From: JAGXFP01 sp039714535
Lineage (GTDB): Bacteria; Desulfobacterota; Desulfobulbia; Desulfobulbales; JAGXFP01
Assembly (NCBI GenBank): GCA_039714535.1
Contig: JBDLJC010000002.1
Coordinates: 66,347-130,346, forward strand
Reading direction: 5' to 3'
Length of the DNA: 64,000 nt
A program made the position numbers and the translations under genes. How positions within the stretch are numbered: position 1 is the first letter of the stretch; every line of letters begins with the position of its first letter. A model generated the notes under the pieces. The model worked only from the letters and a program-made list of their open reading frames with translations. It had not been told where the DNA came from and searched no databases. This document shows, piece by piece, positions 34,744 through 43,098 of this stretch.

Positions 34744-35427
34744 CTAAACCATCTTATCTTCCGACCAATCGTTATGCTCGAATTGGCTGTGATCCGGTTT
34801 GGGCGGTTTTTCTTCAGCAAGCCTCGAATCAAGCCACTTACTGATCTTGTCGAATTCGGCAGCGATCTCCTTCAAGGCCCGGCCACGATGACTGATTTTG
34901 TTTTTCTCCTCAATCGTACTTTCGGCAAAGGTCTTGCCCAGTTCGGGTGAAAAGAAGACCGGGTCGTAACCGAAACCACCGTTGCCGGCAGCTTCCGTGG
35001 TGATCGTTCCTTCGCATTTTCCTTCGTACGTCAGAGCCGGGCCGGACGGTACGGCAATGGATATTACGCAATGAAAGGCGGCCCGGCGGTCATTCTGGCC
35101 TGCCATCTCTTTGAGGAGTTTTTTGACATTGTCCTCATCGCTGGCATTTTCTCCGGCATAACGGGCTGAGTAGACCCCGGGGGCGCCGTCCAGCGCTGCA
35201 ACCACCAGACCAGAGTCGTCAGAAATTGCCGGCAGGCCCAGCACTTTGGCGGTAAAAATGGCCTTTTTGTAGGCGTTTTCATCAAATGTCTCGCCATCTT
35301 CCACGGCCTCGGGAATGGGGCCAAAGTCATTCAAGCTACGCAGATCTATGTCAAAAGCACTGAGGACCTTTCTTAGTTCTTTGACCTTCCCTTCGTTACG
35401 GGTGGCCAGGACCAGTATATGTTTCAT
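34744..35427 (-). CDS. rdgB: XTP/dITP diphosphatase (RdgB/HAM1 family)
   Basis: A 227-residue house-cleaning nucleotidase with LATRNEGKVKEL at the start, the ENAYKKAIF and SDDSGLVVAALDGAPGVYSARYAG motifs, and GFGYDPVF and SHRGRAL near the end. It hydrolyses deaminated purine nucleotides to monophosphates. A GGAG site precedes the ATG. The C-terminus is ~25 residues longer than usual and charged (EEKPPKPDHSQFEHNDW), without a known role. Divergent from aroK. Confidence 0.94.
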   Translation of the reverse strand: MKHILVLATRNEGKVKELRKVLSAFDIDLRSLNDFGPIPEAVEDGETFDENAYKKAIFTAKVLGLPAISDDSGLVVAALDGAPGVYSARYAGENASDEDNVKKLLKEMAGQNDRRAAFHCVISIAVPSGPALTYEGKCEGTITTEAAGNGGFGYDPVFFSPELGKTFAESTIEEKNKISHRGRALKEIAAEFDKISKWLDSRLAEEKPPKPDHSQFEHNDWSEDKMV

Positions 35428-35552
35428 GAAAACTTCTCCGTCATTATCGTTGAGATGGTTTTTCGCAGTCTTCGCTCAGCTGCGTCTACCTCTACCTCCA
35501 AACATTTAAGTGATATTGCAGATGACTGCAAGGGAGATCATTGCTTTTCTAT

Positions 35553-35581
35553 TTGACAGCCAACCGGATAAGCTCTTAAAT
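35553..35581 (+). promoter_or_regulatory. Sigma-70-like promoter for the shikimate kinase gene
   Basis: TTGACA (35553-35558), 17 bases, then TTAAAT (35576-35581). Transcription would begin near 35588, which supports translation from the GTG at 35630 rather than from the upstream in-frame codons. Confidence 0.5.
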
Positions 35582-35629
35582 GTGAGAAAAATTGTGATTT
35601 GCTATAAATTCCAGACAGCGGATAGATTT

Positions 35630-36160
35630 GTGCCCGAACAAAAACGTAAAATCATTCTTATCGGCTATCGGGCGACCGGCAAGAGTACCGTTGGCCGGTT
35701 GCTGGCTGAACGCCTTGATATCACCTTCATTGATATGGATGAAGTCTTGGTGGCCCGGCATGGTGAAATCCGTGACTTGGTTAAAGAGCGGGGCTGGGAC
35801 TATTTTCGGGCCCGGGAGAGGGAACTGCTCGAAGAACTGGTGACCAGTCGTGAGGCAGTTATTTCCACCGGCGGTGGGGCGGTCCTGCATCATGATGTCT
35901 GGCAGGAGCTTAAAGAGACCGGCTTGGTGATTTGGCTGAGCGTCGACTTGGCAACCATCTGCCGGCGTCTTGGTGCGGATTCAGCTAGTGACAGCCAACG
36001 GCCCTCTTTGACCGGAGGTGATATAAAAGCTGAAGTCGCGAAGGTCTTGGCAGAGCGGGAACATCTTTATCGTGAGGGCTCACATCTGGTGGTTGATGCA
36101 ACCAGGCCGGTGGTAGAGGTGGTGGCGGAGATTGAAAAGGCTCTTGCATGGGGGGCATAA
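35630..36160 (+). CDS. aroK: Shikimate kinase
   Basis: The frame is open from 35510, but the domain starts at KRKIILIGYRATGKSTVGRLLA, whose P-loop is the first conserved motif. DMDEVLVARHG (shikimate site) and STGGGAVL follow, then a lid with Arg and the final EREHLYREGSHLVVDAT. It phosphorylates shikimate in chorismate synthesis. The GTG at 35630 (about 176 residues) gives the family's normal length and lies downstream of a promoter-like sequence; other starts (GTG near 35582) cannot be ruled out. aroC occurs 2.5 kb away but is separated by a TPR gene. Confidence 0.85.
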   Translation: MPEQKRKIILIGYRATGKSTVGRLLAERLDITFIDMDEVLVARHGEIRDLVKERGWDYFRARERELLEELVTSREAVISTGGGAVLHHDVWQELKETGLVIWLSVDLATICRRLGADSASDSQRPSLTGGDIKAEVAKVLAEREHLYREGSHLVVDATRPVVEVVAEIEKALAWGA

Positions 36161-36395
36161 GTTTGACAGCTAGCGTGGTCAGCACAACCTTTAGCAAGGT
36201 TCTTATATTCTTCTCGTTATCGTCTTTTGACGAAAAAATTGGCGTTTAGCCTACCCCAAGATTACTCGCTGTTAGCCACCGAAACTTGGAAAACAAGACA
36301 GTGCGAGCCGAAATTATGAATACGAAAGTCTTGCCATTTGTATTCATAGACACGATGAAACGGGTATCAGGTTGCTAAGTCTAAGGGTGAGTTCA

Positions 36396-38159
36396 ATGAA
36401 AAGAGGAAACAGGGGAAAAAGCGCTATTAATTTGAGCGAGGAACTTGGCAAAGCCATCACCCTGCATCAAAATGGCCAGTTCCAGCAGGCCAAGGTTATC
36501 TACAAGAAGATTATCCGGCATTCCCCAATGCACCCTGAAGCACTCCATATGCTTGGTATCCTTTACACTCAGACAGGAAAACTTGAGACTGCGATTGACT
36601 TGATGTGTAAATCGATTAAGCACGCCCCTGGTCGACCAGATTACCTGTTTAACCTTGCCCGGGCCTATCATGACCTAGGGAATTTAGATGATGCTATTGC
36701 CACCTACCAAGAGTATCTCCGTTTCGTTCCTGATGATTCAGAAGCGCTTCACATGCTGGGTCGGGCTATGCACGACAAAAGGGCGTTTGAGCAAGCTATT
36801 ATCTGTTTCCAACGGGCTTTAGAAAAATCTCCAGAGCGAGTGGATTATCTCAACAGTTTGGGGCTGACGTATCACGCTCATGGTGATTGGGAACAGGCGA
36901 TAATATGTTATGAGCTGGCTCTTAAGCATCAGCCGAATGATTTTATTGTTCTAAACAATTTGGGAGAAACATTTCGAAAATTAAAAAAATATGCTAATGC
37001 GACTGCTTGTTTTCGACAGGCACTATATGTCAAACCCGATTCCGCCAGGGTCCTTAACAATCTTGGTATCGTGCTTAGAGAGGAAGGAAAGCTTGAGGAT
37101 GCTGCTGGGAATTTCCAAAAGGCGGTGGCGGACAAACCCGATTACGCTGAGGCCCATTACAACTTGGGACTTGTTCTCAGTGAAAATGGCAGAGGTGGAG
37201 AAGCTATAACGTGTTTTGAGAAGGCTCTGTCCATAAAACCTGAATACGCTGAGGCGCACCATAATTTTGGTGTTATTCTGAAAGCGCAAGGAAGAATAGA
37301 AGAATCCATCATACGTTTTAAGAAGGCCCTAGCTTTTAAACCGGATTACCTAAGGGCTCAAACCTATTTGGCAATAATTTCTTGGACTAATGGAGATTGG
37401 GTTACATGTGAAAAATACCTTGATTCTATTTCCAATACTAAAAGGATATTAAGTGATAAAGAATCTAAATTTGTTGTTCCGTATCACATCTTTTTGGTAA
37501 AACTTCTTAAATACAGAGCATTAAATGCCAATCGGTATCTAAAAGATAAATGTCTTCCCATAATCTATGTTGTTGGTGATAGCCACTGTCTCTCAACAGC
37601 TCATACAATAATGAATTACAAGAATGTTGATTATTCTGCTGAAGCTAAGATAGTAATTGGCTGTAAGGCATGGCATCTAGGGAATAAAGTCAACAACAGA
37701 TTTAAATATGAGTTTGAAAAAAAGATTGATTCAATACCATATGGATCAGTAGCGATATTGATGTTTGGTGAAATTGACTGTCGGCTTGAAGAAGGAATAA
37801 TAAAAAATTATAAAAAAAACAATGTTAACTTAACAGAGTCAATTACCCACTTGGTAGATGACTATTTAAGTTACATAATAAAAAAATTATATTCTAGAGA
37901 AATTATTTCAATAATATGTAATGTCCCCGTGCAATTAATCAAACAATATACTGTGTCGGACGCCGATAAAAAGTTACAGGAAAAAGTCTTGGCAATATTC
38001 AATCAGGCATTGAAAAATAACCTCTCAAAAAAACAGATCCCTCTCCTGGATGTTTATACCTTTTCCAAAAAGCAAGATAATGTTTCTGATAATGAATGCC
38101 ATATTGATAGATATCACTTACGGCCATCTGTTTTCACGCATTTGATTAAGGAATTATGA
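36396..38159 (+). CDS. TPR protein with C-terminal SGNH-hydrolase-like domain
   Basis: The 587-residue protein opens with about ten 34-residue TPR repeats (residues ~10-330), then a domain with SGNH hallmarks: GDSH (394-397), GEIDCR (458-463) and a late DRYH (D571 and H574). The GDSH Ser and the DxxH pair suggest an active esterase/acyltransferase-like site. Its C-terminal ~220 residues are nearly the same as those of the gene at 54955-56865, so the two are paralogues. Probable roles are acetylation or deacylation of surface polysaccharide (inference). No signal peptide. ATG at 36396 follows AAGGGTGAG. The 3' half is AT-rich. Confidence 0.8.
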   Translation: MKRGNRGKSAINLSEELGKAITLHQNGQFQQAKVIYKKIIRHSPMHPEALHMLGILYTQTGKLETAIDLMCKSIKHAPGRPDYLFNLARAYHDLGNLDDAIATYQEYLRFVPDDSEALHMLGRAMHDKRAFEQAIICFQRALEKSPERVDYLNSLGLTYHAHGDWEQAIICYELALKHQPNDFIVLNNLGETFRKLKKYANATACFRQALYVKPDSARVLNNLGIVLREEGKLEDAAGNFQKAVADKPDYAEAHYNLGLVLSENGRGGEAITCFEKALSIKPEYAEAHHNFGVILKAQGRIEESIIRFKKALAFKPDYLRAQTYLAIISWTNGDWVTCEKYLDSISNTKRILSDKESKFVVPYHIFLVKLLKYRALNANRYLKDKCLPIIYVVGDSHCLSTAHTIMNYKNVDYSAEAKIVIGCKAWHLGNKVNNRFKYEFEKKIDSIPYGSVAILMFGEIDCRLEEGIIKNYKKNNVNLTESITHLVDDYLSYIIKKLYSREIISIICNVPVQLIKQYTVSDADKKLQEKVLAIFNQALKNNLSKKQIPLLDVYTFSKKQDNVSDNECHIDRYHLRPSVFTHLIKEL

Positions 38160-38181
38160 TTGAGGGGAGTGCAAACATGTA

Positions 38182-38504
38182 TATGACTTAACAGAGGGGC
38201 AATATACCTTCTCTATGCGGGTCTGATGAGACACTGGCACGATGTTTTTCTTGGCAAAATATACGACATTAAATATGAGAATATAATAGTTGATCAAGAA
38301 GGAGAAAAGTGGACGCTGCTGCAACATTGTGGGTTGTCATGGAATGACAAATGCTTGTCCTTTTATAAAACATCGCGGAATGTATCAACACTTAGCTGGA
38401 TACAAGTCCGCAAACCTATATACAAGGACTCAGTCCAACTTTGGGGAAAATACCGAAAGCATTTAGAACCATTGCGATCCATACTCTTTGATGGACGATG
38501 GTAA
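38182..38504 (+). pseudogene. Decayed TPR-sulfotransferase gene (C-terminal remnant)
   Basis: The frame from 38226 encodes a piece matching the last ~90 residues of the intact sulfotransferase at 57095-59239: (L)MRHWH against LMGHWH, IYDIKYENIIVDQE against IYDICYEDLVADQE, and RKPIYKDSVQLWGKY against RQPIYSDSVKLWEKY. Just upstream, another frame (from 38182) gives YDLTEGQY, matching YNMNELGKYY, so at least one frameshift is present. The TPR part and the PAPS-binding loop are missing. The remnant sits downstream of a TPR-SGNH gene. Confidence 0.8.
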
Positions 38505-38645
38505 CTTTCATAAGATGTTTTATTTTGTTTTTAAGGCAGGAGGAAAGCTTGTTGGGGAATCAGGAGGTCGTCCAACTTGGCATTTAAAGAAAATCAAATA
38601 ACAACATTCAATTATCAACTAAAACATAGATTGTAAGGTGATAAA

Positions 38646-39701
38646 ATGGCAGGCAGTACCTTTGGTGAAATATTCAGGGTGACAACTTGGGGCGAGTCCC
38701 ACGGCACCGCAGTTGGGGCGACGGTTGACGGTTGCCCTCCAGGTCTGGCCCTGGCACCTGATGATATCCAGCAGGATCTGGATCGGCGCCGACCAGGGAC
38801 CGGCGGCCCGGCGGCCAGTCCCCGCAAAGAACCGGACCGGGTTGAAATTCTCTCCGGTATTTTTGAAGGCCGGACCACCGGCACTCCTATCTCGCTGGCG
38901 ATCTTCAACAAGGACGCCCATAGTAAATCATATGATCATCTGAAGGATATCTTCAGGCCGGGTCACGGCGATATCTCTTATCTGAAAAAATATGGCATTC
39001 GGGATCATCGTGGCGGTGGCCGGGCTTCGGCCCGGGAAACCGCGGCCCGGGTGGCGGCCGGCGCTGTAGCCAGAAAACTGCTGGTCGGCGCCGGAATCGA
39101 TATTAAAGCCTATACCGTGGCCTTGGGCGGTATTGCCACCCCACGGCGTGATCTGGCCGAGATCGACAATAACCCTTTGCGCTGTCCCGATCCGGAAACA
39201 GCCGCCAAGATGGCCGAGAGGATTGACCAGGTCAGAAAAGAGGGCGATACCCTGGGTGGCATTGTCGAGATCCTGGCCAAGGGTTGTCCTGCTGGGCTTG
39301 GTGAGCCGGTCTTTGATAAGCTCGATGGAGAACTGGCCCGGGCTCTGATGTCGATTGGGGCGGTCAAGGGGGTCGAGATCGGTGCTGGTTTCGAGGCGGC
39401 GGCCATGACCGGTTCCGAAAATAATGATTCGATCACTCCGGACGGTTTTAAAGGTAATAATGCCGGCGGTATTTTGGCCGGGATTTCCAGTGGCCAAGAT
39501 ATTATTGCCCGGGTAGCGGTCAAGCCGATCCCGTCGATCGGCAGAGAGCAGGAGACCATTGATCTTGACGGTAAACCGGTCAAGATTAAAATCGGCGGTC
39601 GCCATGATATCTCGGCGATCCCGCGGATCATCCCGGTTTGCGAGGCGATGGTCGCTTTGACTCTGGCCGATCATCTGCTGCGGCAGAGAACGATTCGCTA
39701 G
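38646..39701 (+). CDS. aroC: Chorismate synthase
   Basis: The 351-residue protein has the family signatures GESHGTAVGATVDGCPPGL at the start, RRPGTGG, KYGIRDHRGGGRASARETAARVAAGA, and a late GRHDISAIPRIIPVCEAM. It converts EPSP to chorismate using reduced FMN. An AAGGTG site precedes the ATG. Normal length; no operon partner is evident. Confidence 0.97.
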   Translation: MAGSTFGEIFRVTTWGESHGTAVGATVDGCPPGLALAPDDIQQDLDRRRPGTGGPAASPRKEPDRVEILSGIFEGRTTGTPISLAIFNKDAHSKSYDHLKDIFRPGHGDISYLKKYGIRDHRGGGRASARETAARVAAGAVARKLLVGAGIDIKAYTVALGGIATPRRDLAEIDNNPLRCPDPETAAKMAERIDQVRKEGDTLGGIVEILAKGCPAGLGEPVFDKLDGELARALMSIGAVKGVEIGAGFEAAAMTGSENNDSITPDGFKGNNAGGILAGISSGQDIIARVAVKPIPSIGREQETIDLDGKPVKIKIGGRHDISAIPRIIPVCEAMVALTLADHLLRQRTIR

Positions 39702-39832
39702 TGTCTGCCCATAAATGAGGTAATATTGCAGGCAGCAACCCAGCAGGCACGACCACGGACCAGTAGCAGGCGTAGCCTCTAGGATCAGTCGATTGACCTG
39801 ACTCCATAAATAAAGGCAAATTGGGAACCTCC

Positions 39833-41422
39833 ATGGCGAAGAAAAAAGCCAAAAAGATATTTATGCTGACCAGGGAGTATGATGGTCTGGCCGGGGCTGG
39901 CGGGGTCAAGGATTTCTCCCGCCAACTGGCTGAGGCCCTGGTCCGCAGAGGGAAGCAAGTCAGCGTTATTTTGCCCCTTTACGGATTTATCGATACTAAA
40001 GGATTTTCCTTTAAAAAGACCGGCAATACCTTTGCGGTCGATATGCCCTATATTGGGCATTTTCGTCGCGAAGAGGTTAGCATTTGGTCGGCAAATATCA
40101 ACGGGGTCAAAGTTTATCTGGTCGATGCGGATCGTTTCCGGGAGAAGCGTAATGTATACGTTTATACCGATGAGGATTGTGGTGAGGATTCTCATAATCA
40201 GAAAGGGATGGCGCATTACGATTTTTTTGCCATGAATGTCCTTCTCCAGAGGGCGGCCATTGCCATGATAATCCGGATGGACGAGAAACCGGATATCATT
40301 CACTGCCAGGATGGCCATACCGCTATTCTACCGGCCATGATCCGGGAGATCGGCGGCTATCGCCATTACTTCGAAAAAACCGGCTGCGTGGTTACCGTTC
40401 ATAACGCCGGCCTCGGTTATCATCAGGAGATCACTGATTTGGCCTTTGCCGAAACCATCACGGGCTTGCCCTCCAGAATAATCCTCGACAATCGGTTGGC
40501 CGGCAAGTTTGATCCACTGCTGGCGGCTTCCTCATACAGTGTGATGAACACCGTCAGCGAGAATTATGCCCGGGAGTTGCGGGAAACCGATGACGATTCC
40601 CTGACCGGCTGGTTTGGCCATAAATTGCTGGACCGGGGGGTGGTCCTGGAGGGGGTGACCAACGGTATTAATCCTGCCAACTATGATCCCGCTTTTCCTG
40701 ACAAGCTTGGTCTGGCCGCGGCCTTTACGCCTGAGCAAAGGAAATTTGGGGGAAAAGTCCGGTGTCGGGTCGCCCTGATCAAGGAGCTTAGTGGTGGTAA
40801 GCTCACAGTGGCCAAGCAAACCGGCTATCTGGACTCCAAGCCCAGTCAGCCCCTTCTTACTTTTGTTGGCAGGTTAACCCCTCAGAAGGGGGTCGATAAA
40901 ATGATCGGCGCCCTTGAAACTCTGTTACCGATGGATAGAAAGTTCCAGGTGATCATTCAGGGCAGTGGGTCTCCCGAGATAGAAGATAAGCTGATCAGGC
41001 TCGCTGGTGATGAGAAATACCGAGGCCGGATTTGTCTGCTACGTGGTTACGATCAGGGTTTGGCCAACCGGGTCTATGCCGCCGGGGATTTCCTTCTGTT
41101 GCCTTCCAGATATGAGCCTTGCGGTTTGACTGATTTTATCGCGCAACTGTTCGGTAATCTGCCGATCGTCCATCATATCGGCGGACTGGTAAAGGTAATC
41201 GATGGTGAAACCGGCATCACTTACCGCGACCATAACTCGGCGGCCTTGATGGGGGCTATTCTGCAGGCTTTGCTCCTGTTTCGCAAGTCGCCGGGAAAAG
41301 TCCTCGATATGCGCCAGGCTGCCGTTCGCCATATCCAAGAGCATTACACCTGGGATATCGTGGTTGAGCGCTATCTCAAGCTTTATGGTAAGGCCATGAA
41401 GATGGCGGCCGATCTTCGCTGA
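39833..41422 (+). CDS. glgA: Glycogen/starch synthase-type glycosyltransferase (GT5)
   Basis: About 529 residues with two Rossmann domains. The N-terminus (IFMLTREYDGLAGAGGVKDFSRQLAEAL) carries a variant of the usual KTGGLADV donor-acceptor loop. The second domain has FVGRLTPQKGVD and the nucleotide-sugar motif PSRYEPCGLTDF, followed by HHIGGLVK. It transfers glucose from ADP- or UDP-glucose to an alpha-glucan. The ATG at 39833 is preferred over an upstream TTG for family fit; the ribosome binding site is poor. No other glycogen genes are nearby, so the precise glucan product is uncertain. Confidence 0.88.
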   Translation: MAKKKAKKIFMLTREYDGLAGAGGVKDFSRQLAEALVRRGKQVSVILPLYGFIDTKGFSFKKTGNTFAVDMPYIGHFRREEVSIWSANINGVKVYLVDADRFREKRNVYVYTDEDCGEDSHNQKGMAHYDFFAMNVLLQRAAIAMIIRMDEKPDIIHCQDGHTAILPAMIREIGGYRHYFEKTGCVVTVHNAGLGYHQEITDLAFAETITGLPSRIILDNRLAGKFDPLLAASSYSVMNTVSENYARELRETDDDSLTGWFGHKLLDRGVVLEGVTNGINPANYDPAFPDKLGLAAAFTPEQRKFGGKVRCRVALIKELSGGKLTVAKQTGYLDSKPSQPLLTFVGRLTPQKGVDKMIGALETLLPMDRKFQVIIQGSGSPEIEDKLIRLAGDEKYRGRICLLRGYDQGLANRVYAAGDFLLLPSRYEPCGLTDFIAQLFGNLPIVHHIGGLVKVIDGETGITYRDHNSAALMGAILQALLLFRKSPGKVLDMRQAAVRHIQEHYTWDIVVERYLKLYGKAMKMAADLR

Positions 41423-41637
41423 CGTTCGCAAGCTAAGCGGAGCTGCGAAAAGTACCTCTGGAACATAACAATTCGAGGTACGGCGTTGCACCCCCAAGGG
41501 CCCCCCGAAGTTTCACTTATCTCCTGCTGTTGCCAAAAAATTACTTGATTCCCTCCCTGCCTTTTATGGTAGCCTTATTTGCACGGGTATTTTAGAGAAG
41601 CCCCTCTCCTTATGCCGACTAAATAAAAGTGGATATT

Positions 41638-41817
41638 ATGAAGAATAAGTGCTGTTTGTCTGCCTTTTTTGCCGTGGTAATTGCGCTGCTGGTTTTTGGT
41701 TCGTTCTGGGGCTATGGCCTGGCTGACTGGGGTTTGCTCAGTTGGCTTGGGGCCGTGATAATTATCGTCGCCGTTCTGGTTTGCGTGATATGCAAACGGG
41801 CAGATAGGCAAGAATAA
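41638..41817 (+). CDS. Small membrane protein
   Basis: A 59-residue protein with two hydrophobic helices (~6-25 and ~32-52) and a short charged tail (CKRADRQE). A GTG three codons upstream is an alternative start. No family recognised. Located between the glycogen synthase and gap genes, with ~70 bases to gap. Confidence 0.5.
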   Translation: MKNKCCLSAFFAVVIALLVFGSFWGYGLADWGLLSWLGAVIIIVAVLVCVICKRADRQE

Positions 41818-41890
41818 GCAAAACAGATAATAGGCTGATTGAGCGGGCGTTTTTTTTTGGCTCGCATTTTATAGCTTGGGGAGAAAACAG

Positions 41891-42895
41891 ATGACAATTC
41901 GGGTGGGGATTAACGGCTTTGGCAGGATCGGCAGGTCGATTTTCAGGGCGTGTGGCCAGGATAGTGTTTTTGACGATATCGAAATTGTCGCCATCAATGA
42001 CCTCACCGACAAGACGACACTGGTCCATCTGCTGAAATACGATTCGGTTATGGGGATTTTCGGCGCAGAAGTTAAAGCCGAGGATAAAGGACTCACCATT
42101 GATGGCCGGTCGGTGGAAATCTGTAACCATCGGGATCCGGCTGATATTCCCTGGGGAGATCTCGGGGCTGATTATGTGATTGAAGCGACCGGTCTTTTCA
42201 CCCATTCCGATACGGCCAGCGCCCATCTGGATGGTGGCGCCGGCAGAGTGGTGATCTCGGCCCCTGCCAAGGGAGAGGTCAAGACCATCGTCATGGGGGT
42301 CAATGAGGATGAATATGATACAACTGAACATCATATCGTTTCAAACGCCTCCTGCACTACTAATTGCTTGGCGCCGGTGGCCAAGGTTATCCTTGATCGT
42401 TTCGGGATTAAGACAGGGTTGATGACGACGGTCCATGCCTATACCAACGACCAGCGTCTTCTGGATTTTCCCCATTCCGATCTGCGGCGGGCCAGGGCGG
42501 CGGCGATGTCGATGATTCCGACCAGAACCGGGGCGGCTGCGGCTGTTGCGCTGGTTATTCCTGAGCTTAAAGGCAGATTTGATGGGTTGGCGATTAGGGT
42601 CCCGACCCCCAATGTTTCGGTTGTAGACGTTGTGATGGAGATAGAAAGAGAGACAACCGTCAGTGAGGTCAACCAGGCCTTGCAGGAAGAGAGCAACCGT
42701 TATCTGGGGTTCTCGGATGAGCCGCTGGTCTCCATTGATTACCAGGGTAACCCCCACTCCTCGGTGGTTGACGGGATGTCGACCAAGGTGATTGGTTCAT
42801 CGGTCAAGATCCTCAGTTGGTATGATAATGAATGGGGTTATTCCAACCGGGTGCTGGATCTCATTCTCCATATGGAGTCGCAAAAACTACTTTAA
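41891..42895 (+). CDS. gap: Glyceraldehyde-3-phosphate dehydrogenase, type I
   Basis: A 334-residue enzyme. NAD-binding GINGFGRIGR occurs at the start, the catalytic Cys155 lies in SNASCTTNCLAP, and the sugar-phosphate motifs and the WYDNEWGYSNRV ending are all present. It acts in glycolysis/gluconeogenesis. The ATG at 41891 has GGGGAG just upstream; the ATG at 41876 would place that site inside the gene. Confidence 0.97.
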   Translation: MTIRVGINGFGRIGRSIFRACGQDSVFDDIEIVAINDLTDKTTLVHLLKYDSVMGIFGAEVKAEDKGLTIDGRSVEICNHRDPADIPWGDLGADYVIEATGLFTHSDTASAHLDGGAGRVVISAPAKGEVKTIVMGVNEDEYDTTEHHIVSNASCTTNCLAPVAKVILDRFGIKTGLMTTVHAYTNDQRLLDFPHSDLRRARAAAMSMIPTRTGAAAAVALVIPELKGRFDGLAIRVPTPNVSVVDVVMEIERETTVSEVNQALQEESNRYLGFSDEPLVSIDYQGNPHSSVVDGMSTKVIGSSVKILSWYDNEWGYSNRVLDLILHMESQKLL

Positions 42896-43098
42896 TAGGC
42901 AGGATAGCCCGATAGTTGGCGCGGCTAAAATCTGAAAAAATAAGAGTTGAGGCATTTCTTCATTGCGGGGGTCGCTCTGTCGTGGCAAGCTGCTATTGTC
43001 GTAAAGTAATGGATCTCCTGTGCCCGTACGGCACGGCAATAAAAAGTGCTTCCTTTTTTTCGGGAGTTGTCTGTTAAAGAAAACCAAAGCTCCTGGCC

